In this document: piece after piece, positions 1-12,889 of the stretch
How the letters are laid out: each line of letters begins with the position of its first letter
Position numbering within the stretch: position 1 is the first letter of the stretch
DNA from: Aristolochia californica
Taxonomy: Eukaryota > Streptophyta > Magnoliopsida > Piperales > Aristolochiaceae
Assembly: GCA_029961685.1 (NCBI GenBank)
Contig: JARWKL010000010.1
Span: 30,034,111 to 30,098,110 of the forward strand
Length of the DNA stretch: 64,000 bases
Direction of reading: 5' to 3'
Program-made: the position numbers and the translations under genes
The notes under the pieces: generated by a model
What the model was told of the DNA's origin: nothing
Database searches by the model: none
The model's input: only the letters and a program-made list of their open reading frames with translations

Positions 1-1790
1 ATTGAGGAAGAGATAAAGTCATTCCTGCAATTACTAGCTGATTGATGACAGAAGTAACATACATACAAGATAGACAAAATAAAGCTTTAGCACTCCAAAT
101 CATGGCTGGTATAAAATGCACATACCACAAGGAGGCCAAGTTTTTTTTTTTTTCCATTGTCATAATCACTGTCCAAAAACCCTTGGTAAGGGAAAATTTT
201 ACTCTTATGCTCTATTAGTTGAAATTACTAAAGAGATTCTAACTCTCTTTATGCAGTGTAATACCCAATTACACTTTCCAATCTCTCCCAAAGAAATTAA
301 AGTAGATCTAGATTCTAAGTTTACTGGACAATTCCTTCTAGACTTAATGATTCTAAAAAACCTTATGTGTCTATACACCTCAACAAAATGGTGTTTCAGA
401 AATAAAAATAAACATTTATTGGAACTATTTTATGCTCTACTCCTATCTAAGAATGTTTTACTCTTTTACTGGCCTTATGCTATTCTGTCTGTGCAGAAAT
501 AAAAATAAGCATTTATTGGAACTATTTCATGCTTTACTCCTATCTATGAATGTTTCACTCTTTTACTGGCCTTATGCTATTCTGTCTGCATGTTATCTTA
601 TTAATTGCATGTCCACAGGCACTCTTGGCCATTAATCACCATTTTCATCCCATATTACCACTCAACAACATTTTCCCCTTCCAAATCGAGTATTTGGTTG
701 TGTGTATTGTGTTCATAATCTTTTGCTAAACATAAATAAACTTGATCTAATGTCCTTTAAATGCATCTTTCTTTGTTATTCAAAAATGAACAAGGGTATG
801 TGTGTTTTAGTCCATCTTTGCAAAAAAACCTCAATTTCCACTGATGTCACCTTCGTTGAGGAGCAACATTTTTATTCCAAAGCACCTTGAGCTGCAGGTT
901 TTAAAACTTCTAAAGGTATGTCTAGAACAGTTGAGCCATTGAATTAGCTCATTACACAGGCTTCAGATCAGCCATTGCAACCTCCCTCTTCACCCATGGC
1001 CGACCATTCACCTACCCATGGTTGCTAAAAGGTATGTTTAAGACTTACGCCATTGATTGTGAGGAAACATTTTTTTGGTTGCCAAAACCAACTCCATAAA
1101 ATTATTGATTTCTCTTGCTCAAATTCTAATTTGTCTTTCCATTAATGTGATAGTAAAAAACCTTCCTTAATGATGAACTCTAGGAAGAAGTGTATATGCT
1201 TCAACCATCCAGTTTTGTGGTTAAGGAGGAGATGTGTAAGTGGAAAAGTCAATTTATGGTCTTAAAAAATTCCCTCGATCATGGTTTGGTAAAATCTTTA
1301 ATGTTGTTTGTGGTTTGGTTTAAGAGGTACAAGACAAATTATTTTATATTTGTTAAGCATACTCACAATAGTATTATCCTTTTAGTTGTTTATGTGGATG
1401 ATATCATTCTCATTGGGAGTGTGATCTAAGTGATGTTAACTAGGTAAAGGAGGGTTTGTATAGAGCTTTCCAAAATAAAGATCTTAGTTTATTAAAATAC
1501 TTTCTTAGATTTGAAGTGTTACAATCTCAACATGGTATTATATTATCTGAAGGAACTATGTATTGGATTTATTTGAAGAAACTGAAACCCTAGGGTGTAG
1601 GTCACTTGATACTCCTATATACCCAAATGTGAAATTATATGCCGAGTCGGGAAATGATGTGGATATTGTTAAGTTTCAAAGGGTAGTAGGTAAGAAATTT
1701 TATTTGACAATTACAGGATCAAATATTTATTTTACTGTAAGTTTTATTGCTCACTTTATGCATAAGCCCCAACTTTCCCTAAATTGTTGA
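1..1790 (+). mobile_element. Decayed Ty1/copia pol fragment (integrase to reverse transcriptase)
   Basis: Remnant of the pol region of a copia retrotransposon, read in order on the plus strand. Bases 200-640 encode integrase-like peptide pieces, including FYWPYAILSACYLINCMS, the usual copia integrase C-terminal stretch. Bases 1250-1430 encode reverse transcriptase pieces ending in the catalytic YVDDIIL. Bases 1470-1790 encode the following DLSLLKYFL region. Stops and frameshifts are frequent, so no protein can be made. No LTR was found at either side, and the left end lies outside the window. It is not obviously the same copy as the LTR at 8.2 kb. Confidence 0.8.
397..590 (+). repeat. 97-bp tandem duplication inside the integrase fragment
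   Basis: Two head-to-tail copies (397-493 and 494-590) both encode NKNKHLLELF followed by LFYWPYAILS. Only a few bases differ. The duplication interrupts the integrase reading frame, so it arose within the dead or dying element. Confidence 0.85.
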
Positions 1791-4700
1791 CCTTGGTTAA
1801 ATTAACTATTTTGGTCCAAGTAGACTGCTATATCAACTAGAGCAATTGTTACAAGTCAATATGACCCGATTGTATTAAAACAAAGTTAGACTTTTGCTAC
1901 TACTAGTCAATAAGGAACGGGCTAAAGCATTGAGAAACAGTCAAACTTGTTAGACTCACTAATTTTCCAATGACAAATTCTAGTTGGAAGTAGCTCAATG
2001 TTTATGTGTTTGTCGTATATTTCTATATACTAGCAAAGGAGCCCACCCAAAGGACGAGTATTACAAATAGTTTCAAAAAATTGTAATAACAATAATTTGT
2101 TTGTAATGTATAATAAAAATTTGATTGAAATTAAAAAATTTCAAATACAGGTTTCTTGCATAAACACATTTATATTTTTCTGGTTCAGATATATAAATTG
2201 AGTTATTGTGTTATTTCACACATCGGTAGATACTTTTCAAAATTGTTTAACATAGTAGAAGTCTTTCTTCAATACCCACGTGCATGTTTTCAAAGGTACA
2301 ATTTGAAAATCAAAGAATAATATCCCTAAATCATGTAAATAAATATATACATAAAGAGAAATTTTTTAACAATACTCGTATGTCGGTTCATTTTTAAAAT
2401 GACAAATATATCCAAAGATGCAAAAAAATTTCTCCAATCCTCTAAGGCTCATTCTTTTATCTTCATACTTTTAGTATTCTGCAAGTGGTATGAAAATGTT
2501 AGTCATTAGTTTTTTTTTTTTTTTGTTATTAAGATAGTTATCATTTATAAATGGATCATTTCTTTTTAATGTCCTTGAAATTGAAAATGTTAGTCATTAG
2601 TTTTTATTAAGATAGTTGATTGAGTTGTTTCCTCTTAGATTTTTATTGTTGTTGAACTTTTAAAGAAGATTCTGAATTTTTACTTTGTGATGCTTTTGGT
2701 TATTAAGAAAATGAATAAAAGCATGTATACATAAAGAAATAAAAAAAAAATGCTCATAAACAAATTTTTAATCTACATAGCAATGCGTCACTGTCTGATA
2801 TAGACAACAATGTATAGATTTCTCTAAAAAAAAGTTTAATACCTTCTAATTATGGGTGAATTGTAGATAATAAAGACTTTGGTATCTATGAAGAGAGGAA
2901 ATTTTTTGTCACAAATCATTTTAAAAAATGATAATGATATTAGTTTTCTATCATAATTAGTAAAGATACGTTTGTTATATGTTTTTCGATGACTTTGAAC
3001 TTTGACACAATAAATGATGGTGGTCTTTGTATTTTATGATTCATTCTATTTAAATTTGATATGAAACAAATATATTTGCTATTTAAGTTTTTTAAATATA
3101 GATGGAATTTTTGTTTTACCATTTTCCAATAAAAGTATATTCTCATAGTGTTAAGTAAGAATAAAATGTCAAATGATTTCATAAAAAATTTCATAATATA
3201 AATGTTACCATTTGCTTTATTCGTAAAGTTCATATTTAGGCATTTGGGTAAGAAATTCATCTTGTTGGTCAAATGCAACTAAATAAATGACACATGTGAG
3301 ATCTTCTGCCATGAAGCATAGCATGGGCCTACTAATTTCATATGCTTTTATCAACTAGTAGGATATTGATTATACAACGTATCGTTGACAATAAGAAGTT
3401 AGTTTGTTTTTACTTGTTGCTTACATTTTTAACTGTTTGAGAACATTTGTTGCAATAGTAGTTAGAGTCTATCTAGATTAACATTTTTAGGTTTTGTTCA
3501 CATGCACTATAAAACCATTTATCATTTTTATAGTATAGATTAATTATTAATGCTTCACATGAGTAAGTATCATCTTGTGCAAAACAAACATCATAAAAAA
3601 CTTACTACTATTATGTGATATTTAATTGGGTTATTTGAGTCAACATACCATAGGAGTATAACTAAAAAAATTAGATACAATTTATTTGATTTAAACTGGT
3701 TGGTAGATAGACGTTCTTTCTTCAGTTGATGACATATGTTACCAATATATAATCACATCATTATTAAATAGTGAACAAGATTATTGAACATGTTCAAAGT
3801 TTTAATAAAGTAATAAAATCTTCATACTTGTGAATTATTCTTCAACTTTTTGGACTAGTAAGTTCAAATGATGCATAACTAGTGGTTAAATGTATTTTTC
3901 CTATAAAAATAATTTGATAGATTTTTATAAAATATAACATTTTAATCCAAAAAAATGGTGATATTATACCTTAAAATTATCTTACAATTGTTGTAGCAAT
4001 GATAAAAAAAATTTGGTGGATGATAATTTGTTTTAAATTTTTTAGGAAAATCTTCTAAATTTTTTTGCCATAGCTTATAGTTCAATTCTAATCTATGTTT
4101 GAGAAAAATAAAACTATCATAAAAAATATGAGTGTGATTCATAATATTTTTGTAATGAGAACATATCAACTATATTAACTTTATTTGATACATATATCAT
4201 ATTCCCAACTTCTTTTTCAAGTTTAAAGAAGTCGATGAAGTTGAATTTGTGTAGAGTAATGTCATTGCAAACTTCTTCAATTTGTTGAACTCTTATTTCT
4301 AATTTAATACAATTTGAATTTTTTTATTTATAAGTTTGTAGACTCAAGTTGCAACTTTCACTGTAAATTTGTATATTTTATATACATGCCCTTCCAAATT
4401 TGAGAAATTTGATCTAATATTATTTGGAATTATTGCATGAATGTTTTTCACTTATAGATTTTTTCATCATGAAAACAAATTTTGGTAAGATACAAAAATT
4501 TGATAGGTTTACTATATTGGTAAAGTAATTATGTTCTTACATTTGAATCTAGGAAAGGAAGACCATATTCATGCTTGCAATATTTGTTCTTGCTGAGTTG
4601 AGCGCGTTCCACTTTCTACTCAAGCAAACTTTGTTTGTGCCTAACTTATTTGTTGAATTGTTGTCATCTTTGAATTTTAGGATTCCAACCAACAATAAAA

Positions 4701-7700
4701 AAAAATTGGATTATATTATTAGTTATGTAATTGGTAGTATGTTCAAAATCATATATAGTCATAAGAAGGATAATTGCAACATATAGTTTTTCATGACTAA
4801 ATATAGGCGTTGAAGAGCAGGTATGGAAGAGTCTTACATGACTCATACAACATGAAGTCTCAAAGAGCATCAATTCAAATGTCAGAGTCTAATGGGAGTC
4901 TCATAGAAGTGACTCAGTTAAAAACTATTTTAATTATTTTAGTCTTCTATTTATGTTCATTCATTTAATTATTCTAAGACTTGTCTTTAAGAGTTAGACT
5001 TTTGGTGTAACTAGAACATGGTTAGTCTAATAGTAATATGATTCTACTTGTTTCCTTTATTATAAATAGAGGTTCATTGCACTCAGTTATAATCAAGTAA
5101 ATGAATTATTATTTTTTTCGATAAATTTAACAATGGTTTGGGCAAATATACACCTAAACAATCAAATGTTTGCCCTTGACTTTTGTAAATTGTCATGGTA
5201 AAACATAGTTTCAGTGGGAATTGTTTATATGTAAAATAAAAGGCCATTTGTGTTCATCTGATGACATCACAAATCTTGATGTCGAATCTAAATTTCTCAA
5301 TAAAATAATTTCAAAAACTATTTTTAGTCTCAAACAATGATTGAGCATCATTGAGAACATCAAATTGTTCAAAAACTCTATAGGATTAGTATGTGGTGGT
5401 CTTCAATAAAATTAGAAGCTAATATTAAAGAATCTTCACTTAGATAGTTGTGGGATTGGCCAAAAAATTGATCGAGTATGTAAGAAGTCACCTCTCTATC
5501 ATCTTCGTTTGTAGGTGTTAATATTCCACGTTTCAAAAAGTAATTTTTGTTGCTTTAATTTTCGTGTAAATCATCATAAATTAAAATTTTCATGGAAAAA
5601 ATAGGATTTTTAGTTGTAATAGATCATCTGAAATTTTTATTCATAATGGTTCTTCATAGTTAGAGAAATAGATTGATGGTTCTTAATCATGAGCTCTAAG
5701 AGCTCGCTTCAAACCATACAAAATTTTGTGCAAGTTGATTCTTTGAGCAGTAAGAGATTAACAAATCTAACCTCATACTCAATGAGATTGGTTGAGACTC
5801 AATGGAGAGTTTCACCACTCTAAGCGCATTAATATGATTTATAATTTTAACTTGGTTTAATTAAGATGATAAGATTCAACATCTGCCCATAGACCTATGT
5901 GCTTTGTGAAGATTAATTTTATTTATCTATATTATTTACAACTGAGATCTTCATGACTTTGGAAAGGTTGAATATCAAAATCTAATTTAGCATAAGCAAA
6001 TTTGAATTGCGGTAAGCAAATTCAAAACACTTTTTAAGCTACAATAGCCAACAAATAGAGAATTGCTTATGTCTAGGTTTCTATACAAGCATAAGATTCA
6101 CACATATGTATCATGCATAGAATCAACTTCCAAGTGAAAAATGATTCATACCCATGAGTTGAGATTTTCAAGATCTTGATATAGATCCAAAAACACGAGT
6201 ACATTTATTCCACAGTAAGGCTACCTAAGTAATAATGCCTAATATGCATTAACTCAAATATTGTGCTTTTCAAATCATTCAACTCATTAGCTCTTATGGT
6301 ATTAGTACGGCTAACGGCAATATGAGCCTGATTTGCTTAAACCAAGAGATTTTCAATATACTTTATAGGCAAAAAGGCATCCAATGTAGTCTAGTACCTA
6401 AGATGTTATGTTTAATTCTATTTTGGGCTACATTTGCTCTAATGGTAGTAGGACCTAAAAATTTTGTAATTGCCTTCTAATGGGATCCTAACCCACTCCT
6501 ATCACATTAGACTTGATTAATTTATATGGAGGGACATAATTTTACTTTGATTTTTCCAAAAAAATAAACTTTCCCTTAATTTTCAACTAATTCTAATTTT
6601 TAATGTGATACTAATGCATGCTTATAGTTTACCTAAGTATGTCAGATATCATGACTTGTACGAGTAGCAAATCAATAATTGTCACAATTTTCCAAATGTT
6701 GATACAATCATTGAAGCTCACTTTGTCTAGGTATAACTATACACCTAGTTTGAACTTATGGCTGTGAATTAAATTCTCAAATATGATCTAAGTCTATAGT
6801 TCACACTAGTACCGCTAAGGGTGCTAGATTCACCAATATGAGCTTAAGGTCTCAGATTTATCTAATTTCCCAATCCTCAACTAGGTTGAAACCAAGTGCT
6901 AAGCAAAATTTTGTTAATGTGGAAAGTTTAATAGCTTAATTCCACAAGAACAAATTTCAATATAGGTTAATGAGATAAAATGATAAAACTATCATTGAGT
7001 CATTCCTCAAAACCAAACCCCATAACATGAATTTCTGAATTGACATAAACATCAAATTATGAAGTTTTAATTACATAATTCATGTCCCACAAGATATTTA
7101 GGTGATTTTCATGTAATATATAGCTTGGTTCGGAGAGTTCACTCCTTACTTGAAGATTAAGTGACTTTGGGTACCCAAAATTTCTTGGGTCCCATAGTCT
7201 CAATTTTGAAAGACAAATTTAGGCTTCCCATGGGAATCAAATTTGCTTCACTACATTCAGCTTTGATCTTCTTGGTGAGGACTCAAATGCATAATTTTTT
7301 ATTATTCCACATTTATAGCAATAATCATTATGCATCAGTGATGTTGTGTCCTTGGCTACATTTGTCCTATGAGAGCATCTATATTTTCTTTCTATTCTAG
7401 TCTCATGGATCTTAACTCTAAATTCCAAATTTCTAACTTGGTTTTTTTCTAATCAAATCTTAGGAGTGACTTTTCCCAAGGTTAAACTATTTAAAACATA
7501 GAGTAAGTCGAGGGCTCTTCTTTCAACTATATATTTTTGGGTTTGTAGTAATTTGTTTTCTTTTTTAAGTTCTAAACCCTGGACCAAAATTTTTAATTTT
7601 CTTTTCTCAACACAAGAATGTTTGAAGAACAAACTTCATGTTTCTAACATTCTGAGATGAACCTTACGTTTTTTTATCTAAGATCTTCTAGCTTTGAGGA

Positions 7701-8161
7701 AAAATTAATTTTCAATGAATTGTTTCCTTTTCTAATTTAGAAATTGCCTTCTTAGTTTCTTGTTTTCTTTATCTCTTCTTCTAAGGGAGGACATGGATTC
7801 ATCAAGTTTTTTCATCAATTTTTCCTTGTCCAATTCCTCACCACCGTCACTCTTAGATGTCTCATCTCAACCTAAGATGGTGTTTTTGTATAAACATAAG
7901 TGCATTCAATCATTGATTTCTATGTTTTCACCAGAAGTAATGCACTGGGAGTGTGAGGAGAAACATTCTTTGTTCCTAAAAAAATTAGAGTCTAATTTAT
8001 CCCATAAATCTTTGGTTGATTTAATAATACATAGGAATCAAATATTTCATCACTCAATAAACCGAGAATGAGTTCCAATGCCATAGCATTGCCATTGTAT
8101 TTGGCAATGTCTAAGTTATCTCAATCACATATTTGTCTAAGAATGTTCCTTCCTTTAATGT
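1791..8161. other. AT-rich intergenic DNA, no recognisable gene
   Basis: Long AT-rich stretch with frequent homopolymers. The few frames over 60 codons are low-complexity and show no domain. Only 7,237-7,428 (minus) hints at an ancient retrotransposon gag (separate entry). I see no tRNA, promoter or inverted-repeat element that I can defend. Confidence 0.6.
7237..7428 (-). pseudogene. Possible decayed retrotransposon gag zinc-knuckle remnant
   Basis: The minus-strand frame contains CYKCGIIKNYAFESS, which resembles the start of a gag CCHC zinc knuckle that has lost its His and last Cys. About 50 bp further on, in another frame, GPKKFWVPK resembles the linker that precedes the protease in SIRE/Maximus-type copia polyproteins. 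Stops surround both. The match is short, so this is tentative. Confidence 0.3.
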
Positions 8162-8465
8162 TGTTATAATATATAAGTGGTTTTGGGTGGCATTAATGTA
8201 AATACTCGATGATCTTCTGGCTTTTATCCTCACCTATTAGGGTGAAGGGCATAGATGTAATTCTTACTATGTGACATCTATAAACAAAGGTTAAGGGGGA
8301 GGATTAAATTTTTCACTCTCACTAATCCTCACCCCACTCTTCTCTCTCATGGCCTCTCCTCTCTCTTGCATCTGAGCTCTCTCCCCCTCTCTCTTTCTCC
8401 TCTTCTTCTTTCCTCATTTTACCTGAATATATAAACACTACAACCATGGAATCCTAAAATCAACA
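8162..8465 (+). mobile_element. Copia LTR with degenerate tRNA-iMet primer site
   Basis: Begins TGTTATAATA and ends AATCAACA, followed at 8,466 by TGATATTAGAGCAGT, a mutated form of the plant copia primer site TGGTATCAGAGC. It is related to the LTRs at 23,118 and 26,656: all share the block GACATCTATAAA near a TATA box, then AAGGGGGAGGATTA, then a CT-rich 3' third. The primer site shows this is a 5' LTR in plus orientation. The internal region after it (to about 8.8 kb) is too decayed to translate. Confidence 0.8.
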
Positions 8466-8819
8466 TGATATTAGAGCAGTGATTTGATTTCAAGAATCCA
8501 TGAATATATATCCTCTCCTGACTTGATTGATCAAAGATACAAGGGAACCAAATCAATAAACTCATTAGAAAAAAATGTCTCTAAGAAATTGAAGACGTGG
8601 TTTTTTTTGTTGTATTTATTTGACCAAGTAACATGAACCACAACTATCGATTTATAGAAATATGATCTCAAGATTCCTCTAAGTATCCTAATTTTGATAA
8701 TTATAAACTCACTAATTTAATATGACATATGTATGTAATTGTTTGGAGAAAAGAAGGGTAATTCAGTCATTTGTACACAAGGAAGTGGTCCCATGAAAAG
8801 GCATTTACTACATCAATAT
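8466..8819 (+). other. Decayed internal sequence after the 8.2-kb LTR
   Basis: Starts with the degenerate primer site. After that I see no translatable gag and no other structure. Confidence 0.4.
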
Positions 8820-10260
8820 GAAAAGTGAAGTATCAAGGCAAAAAAGGAGTCAAACCTATAGAAATAAATACTTTTGGTTAGAATGGAATTGAACCTATTG
8901 AATAAGAAAAACAATCGAAATGAGTCAAACCCCACAGAAACAAATACTTTTGAATCAGAATGGAGTGGGGCCCTTTTTGTTGACAAAAATAGCTTATGAA
9001 GCACAAAAGGAGTCAATCCCTAGAAACAAAGGGTTTTGAATAAAAAAAAAAGGAATTGAACCTTTTACGAAGTAGAGAAGAAGCTAAAGAAGAAAGAAGT
9101 TGACCCCATTGAAAGGGTTCAACTATAGGCGCCTATTGTAGCAAGCCAAATCTTTGGAAAGGAGTCGAATCTTTATTGCAAACTTTCAGATTATAAGAAT
9201 TTTACCACCAAATTTGGATGTTGTAGGTGTCCAAAATAAGTAGATGACCTACCAATATTTTTAGCAGTAAAAATAAGAGTTAATGCATATTCTTTCATAA
9301 CTTTTGGGCTTGATTTGTACTCAGTTTTGCTAAATAACAAAAATATCCTTATCACTATAATGACTCGTTTTCTAATCTCGGGGGACTTTGTATTTAACCA
9401 AAACTTACCCAAATGAAATTTCTCTCTTACCACAGTGATTTGTGAAGCTCCTAAGTGCTGTCACATTTTTTTGCAAGTTTCAACCTCCCACAAAGGTCAA
9501 AAGGAAGTTAAATCTCAAATTTTACTTTATAGAGCTAAATATTTCAATGCTTGTATTTTTAAATCTGATTTGAATACTTATATATTTGATTTTTTCATTT
9601 GTGTTATGTGATTTTATATTGTATTTAATTCAGCATTTGCGTATTGAGCATTTGATTGATCTACTTCCTCATAAAACTAGTGCTTACAACTATATCATGT
9701 GCAATTAATTTTCAAATCATACATTGCTTGTGTTGTTGAGTTGTTGATAGATTCACCTTAAATTTGTATAATCATTTATCATTATTGATTGTAATATCTA
9801 CCTATTAGAAAGGTATTATTGTGCTTAAACTAAAAAGCAAGTAACCCTTGCATTTGCAAACTTATCAAGATTTAGATAAGTTAATGGATAGCTATTGATA
9901 ATCTCTTAAGTGGGTCAAAGTGTTTGTACATAGTAGCTGTTAGTCACCAGTCCCAAAGGTTAAACAAGCATTGTGATTGGACCCTTGTGGTCTACTATCG
10001 TAGAGGTCGTTTGGCTTAATTTGGATACTCTAACTCCGAAGTGAAAAGTCTTGGGAGTGGATAAGAAATTTGAAGAATGATTGTAAACCACTATAAAATT
10101 CTTTGTTGTATTGTTGATTATTTGATTAATTGTTGTGCTAAATGATTGACATGTTTTTGAAGTGTTATTAGGATAAAATTAGTCATTAAAATTTGATAAA
10201 TTTATTCACCCTCCCTCCTCTAAGTTTATCTCTATGGGCCCTAACTTGATGGCCTTAGTT
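8820..10260 (+). mobile_element. Divergent long LTR-like unit, copy 1
   Basis: The first 360 bp iterate a loose motif around GGAGTCAAACC and TAGAAACAAATACTTTTG, roughly every 60-70 bp. About 1 kb of AT-rich DNA follows and ends ATTCACCCTCCCTCCTCTAA, then TTTATCTCTATGGGCCCTAA. A second copy with the same order lies at 12.89-14.69 kb, and its last 240 bp recur at 17.34-17.58 kb. Endings of this kind (ATTCACCC.., CTCTAAGTTTATC.., CCTAAC) are typical of the 3' ends of long plant copia LTRs. Copy 1 has no intact primer site after it. Confidence 0.5.
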
Positions 10261-12885
10261 CTCAAACATCTACCACACTCCTAGCCATTAATATAATATA
10301 TTTTAACCTGGAATATCTAATTGAAACAACACAAATGTCCTAAAAAGTTTCTCCAATTGAAATGCTAATAGAAATTAGCAATGGGGTTCATTTGTTTTTT
10401 TATGATTAATTTATCAAGATAGTTCTTTTTATTCTCTCTATTTCATTAAGTTTACCAATTTGTGAGAGAGTTTTTTTTTTTTTTTATCATTGTTTTTTGC
10501 TGTTTCATTCTCCTATTAAAGCTTCCACAAATCTATGACTACAATTACTATGATGGAATTCATCTAACAGGTGTTATCTATTTTCTTTGCTTGAAATAAG
10601 ATCAATCTTACAAGATTGATTTTCATGTTCATTTCTCAATCTCTATGATCCAAATTTGTGAAGATACAATACTATATATTGTAGAATTGTTTGCTTGAAA
10701 AATCACACAACCATGAAACCCCTCTACGCTCATTCTCATCTTACAATGTTAAGCTTTCATTTGTATGCCCTTTGAGGATCATTTTGGGATGGACCTAAAC
10801 TCAAATTTGAATGTTCGTACATCGGCCTCCACCCAACATCATCCGTGTAGAGGAAAGAGGGCTTCTAACATTTGAAAAATCTTATACTTATTGTTTGGGA
10901 AAAGGCCTCATAACTTCACTTAGCTAGTTGTTTTAGCATGAACCTTAACCTAACTTTAACAAAAAAACCTAACTCCATATGGGACTACTTTTTAACTAAA
11001 GTTAGACATCTACATTTCGTGTTTCCACGGTATGAATGGGGAACAAATCTACCGATAATGATGGTTTGGTGTAAGAGTTTTGCGACATTTGAGCAAATTA
11101 GATTCAATAGATCTAGAACAAGGCTGTGAACATGGATCAAGTAGAAGAATAGCAAGGCTGACAACAATTACTCACCATACATCCCGTGCAAGTTCTTCAT
11201 TTCTTTTCGTGTGCAACGAACAAACTGCAGCTGAGATTAGTTATGTTTGAAAACTAATCCCCGACTTGTTAATTTAAATGCTTCCTCTATTCCCTTGCTT
11301 TCTCCTTCCAAGTAGTCTCCGGATCTTGAAAACAGAAGTTGCCAAAGGGACAAAAACATCAACCTCTTCAATGGGACTTTTTCGAGTTTAATCCCATTTT
11401 TCAACCAATAATCTACACTAATCTTCCATTTGGAAAACCTTGAGTCAGTTGGGATCATTAGGTGTATGAGATGTTGAACGCTAGTGACAACGATGTCAGA
11501 ACTTCCTGTATGAAATTTATGTGCCTGGAGGCGAGTTTAGTTTTAGTGTGACCAATTTTTAGTTAACTAATTAACAAGTCGATACAGGTAGACAACCATT
11601 GCTTGTCTTTTCTTTCCTTGTCTTCATACGCTCTGTCTGATATCCTAGTATAAAAGCCGTTCTCTCTCTTTATAAAATGGGATTTCAGAAGATAAGCTTA
11701 CGTCCGCCTAGTTTTTCTCCTTTGACGCCTCGCTAACATTGGACAGGACGGAGAAGAGGGGAAGTCAAGACACAGGAGATGTCAGGACGTGGGGACGGAG
11801 GTTAAGTCTGGACCCAGTCTTTCTTCAAGTTTCTGAGGTCGTTTGAATTTCAAACACTCAGCCCTCCTCCTGTCATGTCTGAACTAACGATCTGCGTCCA
11901 TGAATTCTTCATTGGTTTGATTGAGTTGGCAGGCAAAATCCCGATTGCAGAAGCCATGGGTTATTATTATTTTTTTACATCTTGCTCTTCTTAAAAGCCA
12001 TAATTTTATCTGGACAATCTGTGTTCATCAAAGTAAAAGTTTTCCGAGGAGCGAAAACCATTCCAAGCTTGAAGATAGGGAACATAAAGTATACCAACAA
12101 GAAGATAAAGAAAACGCGGCGGCTGCATTGTCTATTGTTAAATGAACGCCGACTTGGGCGTGTTCAACTTGCGAAAGTGAATCCTTCCTCGTTTTCTTTT
12201 TTAAATTCATAAAAATCTAACTAACATCTGTTATTCTTATTTTGGTTTCAGATCCTGTGAAAACTATTCGCTGGGTGTGATTAATAGTTCAAAGTCTGCT
12301 TGGCCGATTGTGTAATCTGTAGATGTAGTCTGGAAAGCAAAAATCCTGTTACCCATGTAAAATTTTTCCACTAACATGGTCAACTGTGAATCACCATGGC
12401 GATCTCTACGTGCCCAACACAAAGCAGAGGGAGGCAATTCCCCCTCCTTAACCTAATCGAAAGAAGTTTTTTTGGCTCTCATTAGAGGCTGGAAAAGTTA
12501 AAAGTCACTTAAGAAATCTATATTGAGGATTTTTTAATGCAAAAAAAACAAAAAATGATACACGCTTTCGCATGATCAATTGGAAAGGGTACGAACATTC
12601 AAACTGTTGGATCATTTTTAAAATGAACCCACAATTTGCTTGTCAGTAGCCTTTCCATTCATGTGGAAGCTTCTGTAAGAGTATATTAGTCTTGTTACCC
12701 AGTGAAAAAATTAAAATATAGTCATCAACATACCCAATTTTTAAAACAAGAGCTTCACAGGTGCCTCTAACAAAAACTGCATTTTGATGATAACTAACAC
12801 ATATATGTTGGCTAATCATGGAAAGAGAATTTTCCAGTAAAAAAAAGAGTCTTTCTAGAATTTTTGCTAACTGGATTCGAATCCA
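10261..12885. other. Intergenic DNA, nothing recognised
   Basis: No gene family was recognised on either strand. The stretch 11.1-12.4 kb is less AT-rich and carries several frames of 60-75 codons on both strands, but none matches a family I know and none is joined by convincing splice sites. Confidence 0.5.
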
Positions 12886-12889
12886 GACC

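Noticed and set aside
2940..4169. Minus-strand open frames of 75-112 codons in the AT-rich region
   Set aside because: Low-complexity Ile/Asn/Phe/Lys peptides, no domain, no start context or splice partners; expected by chance in such DNA.
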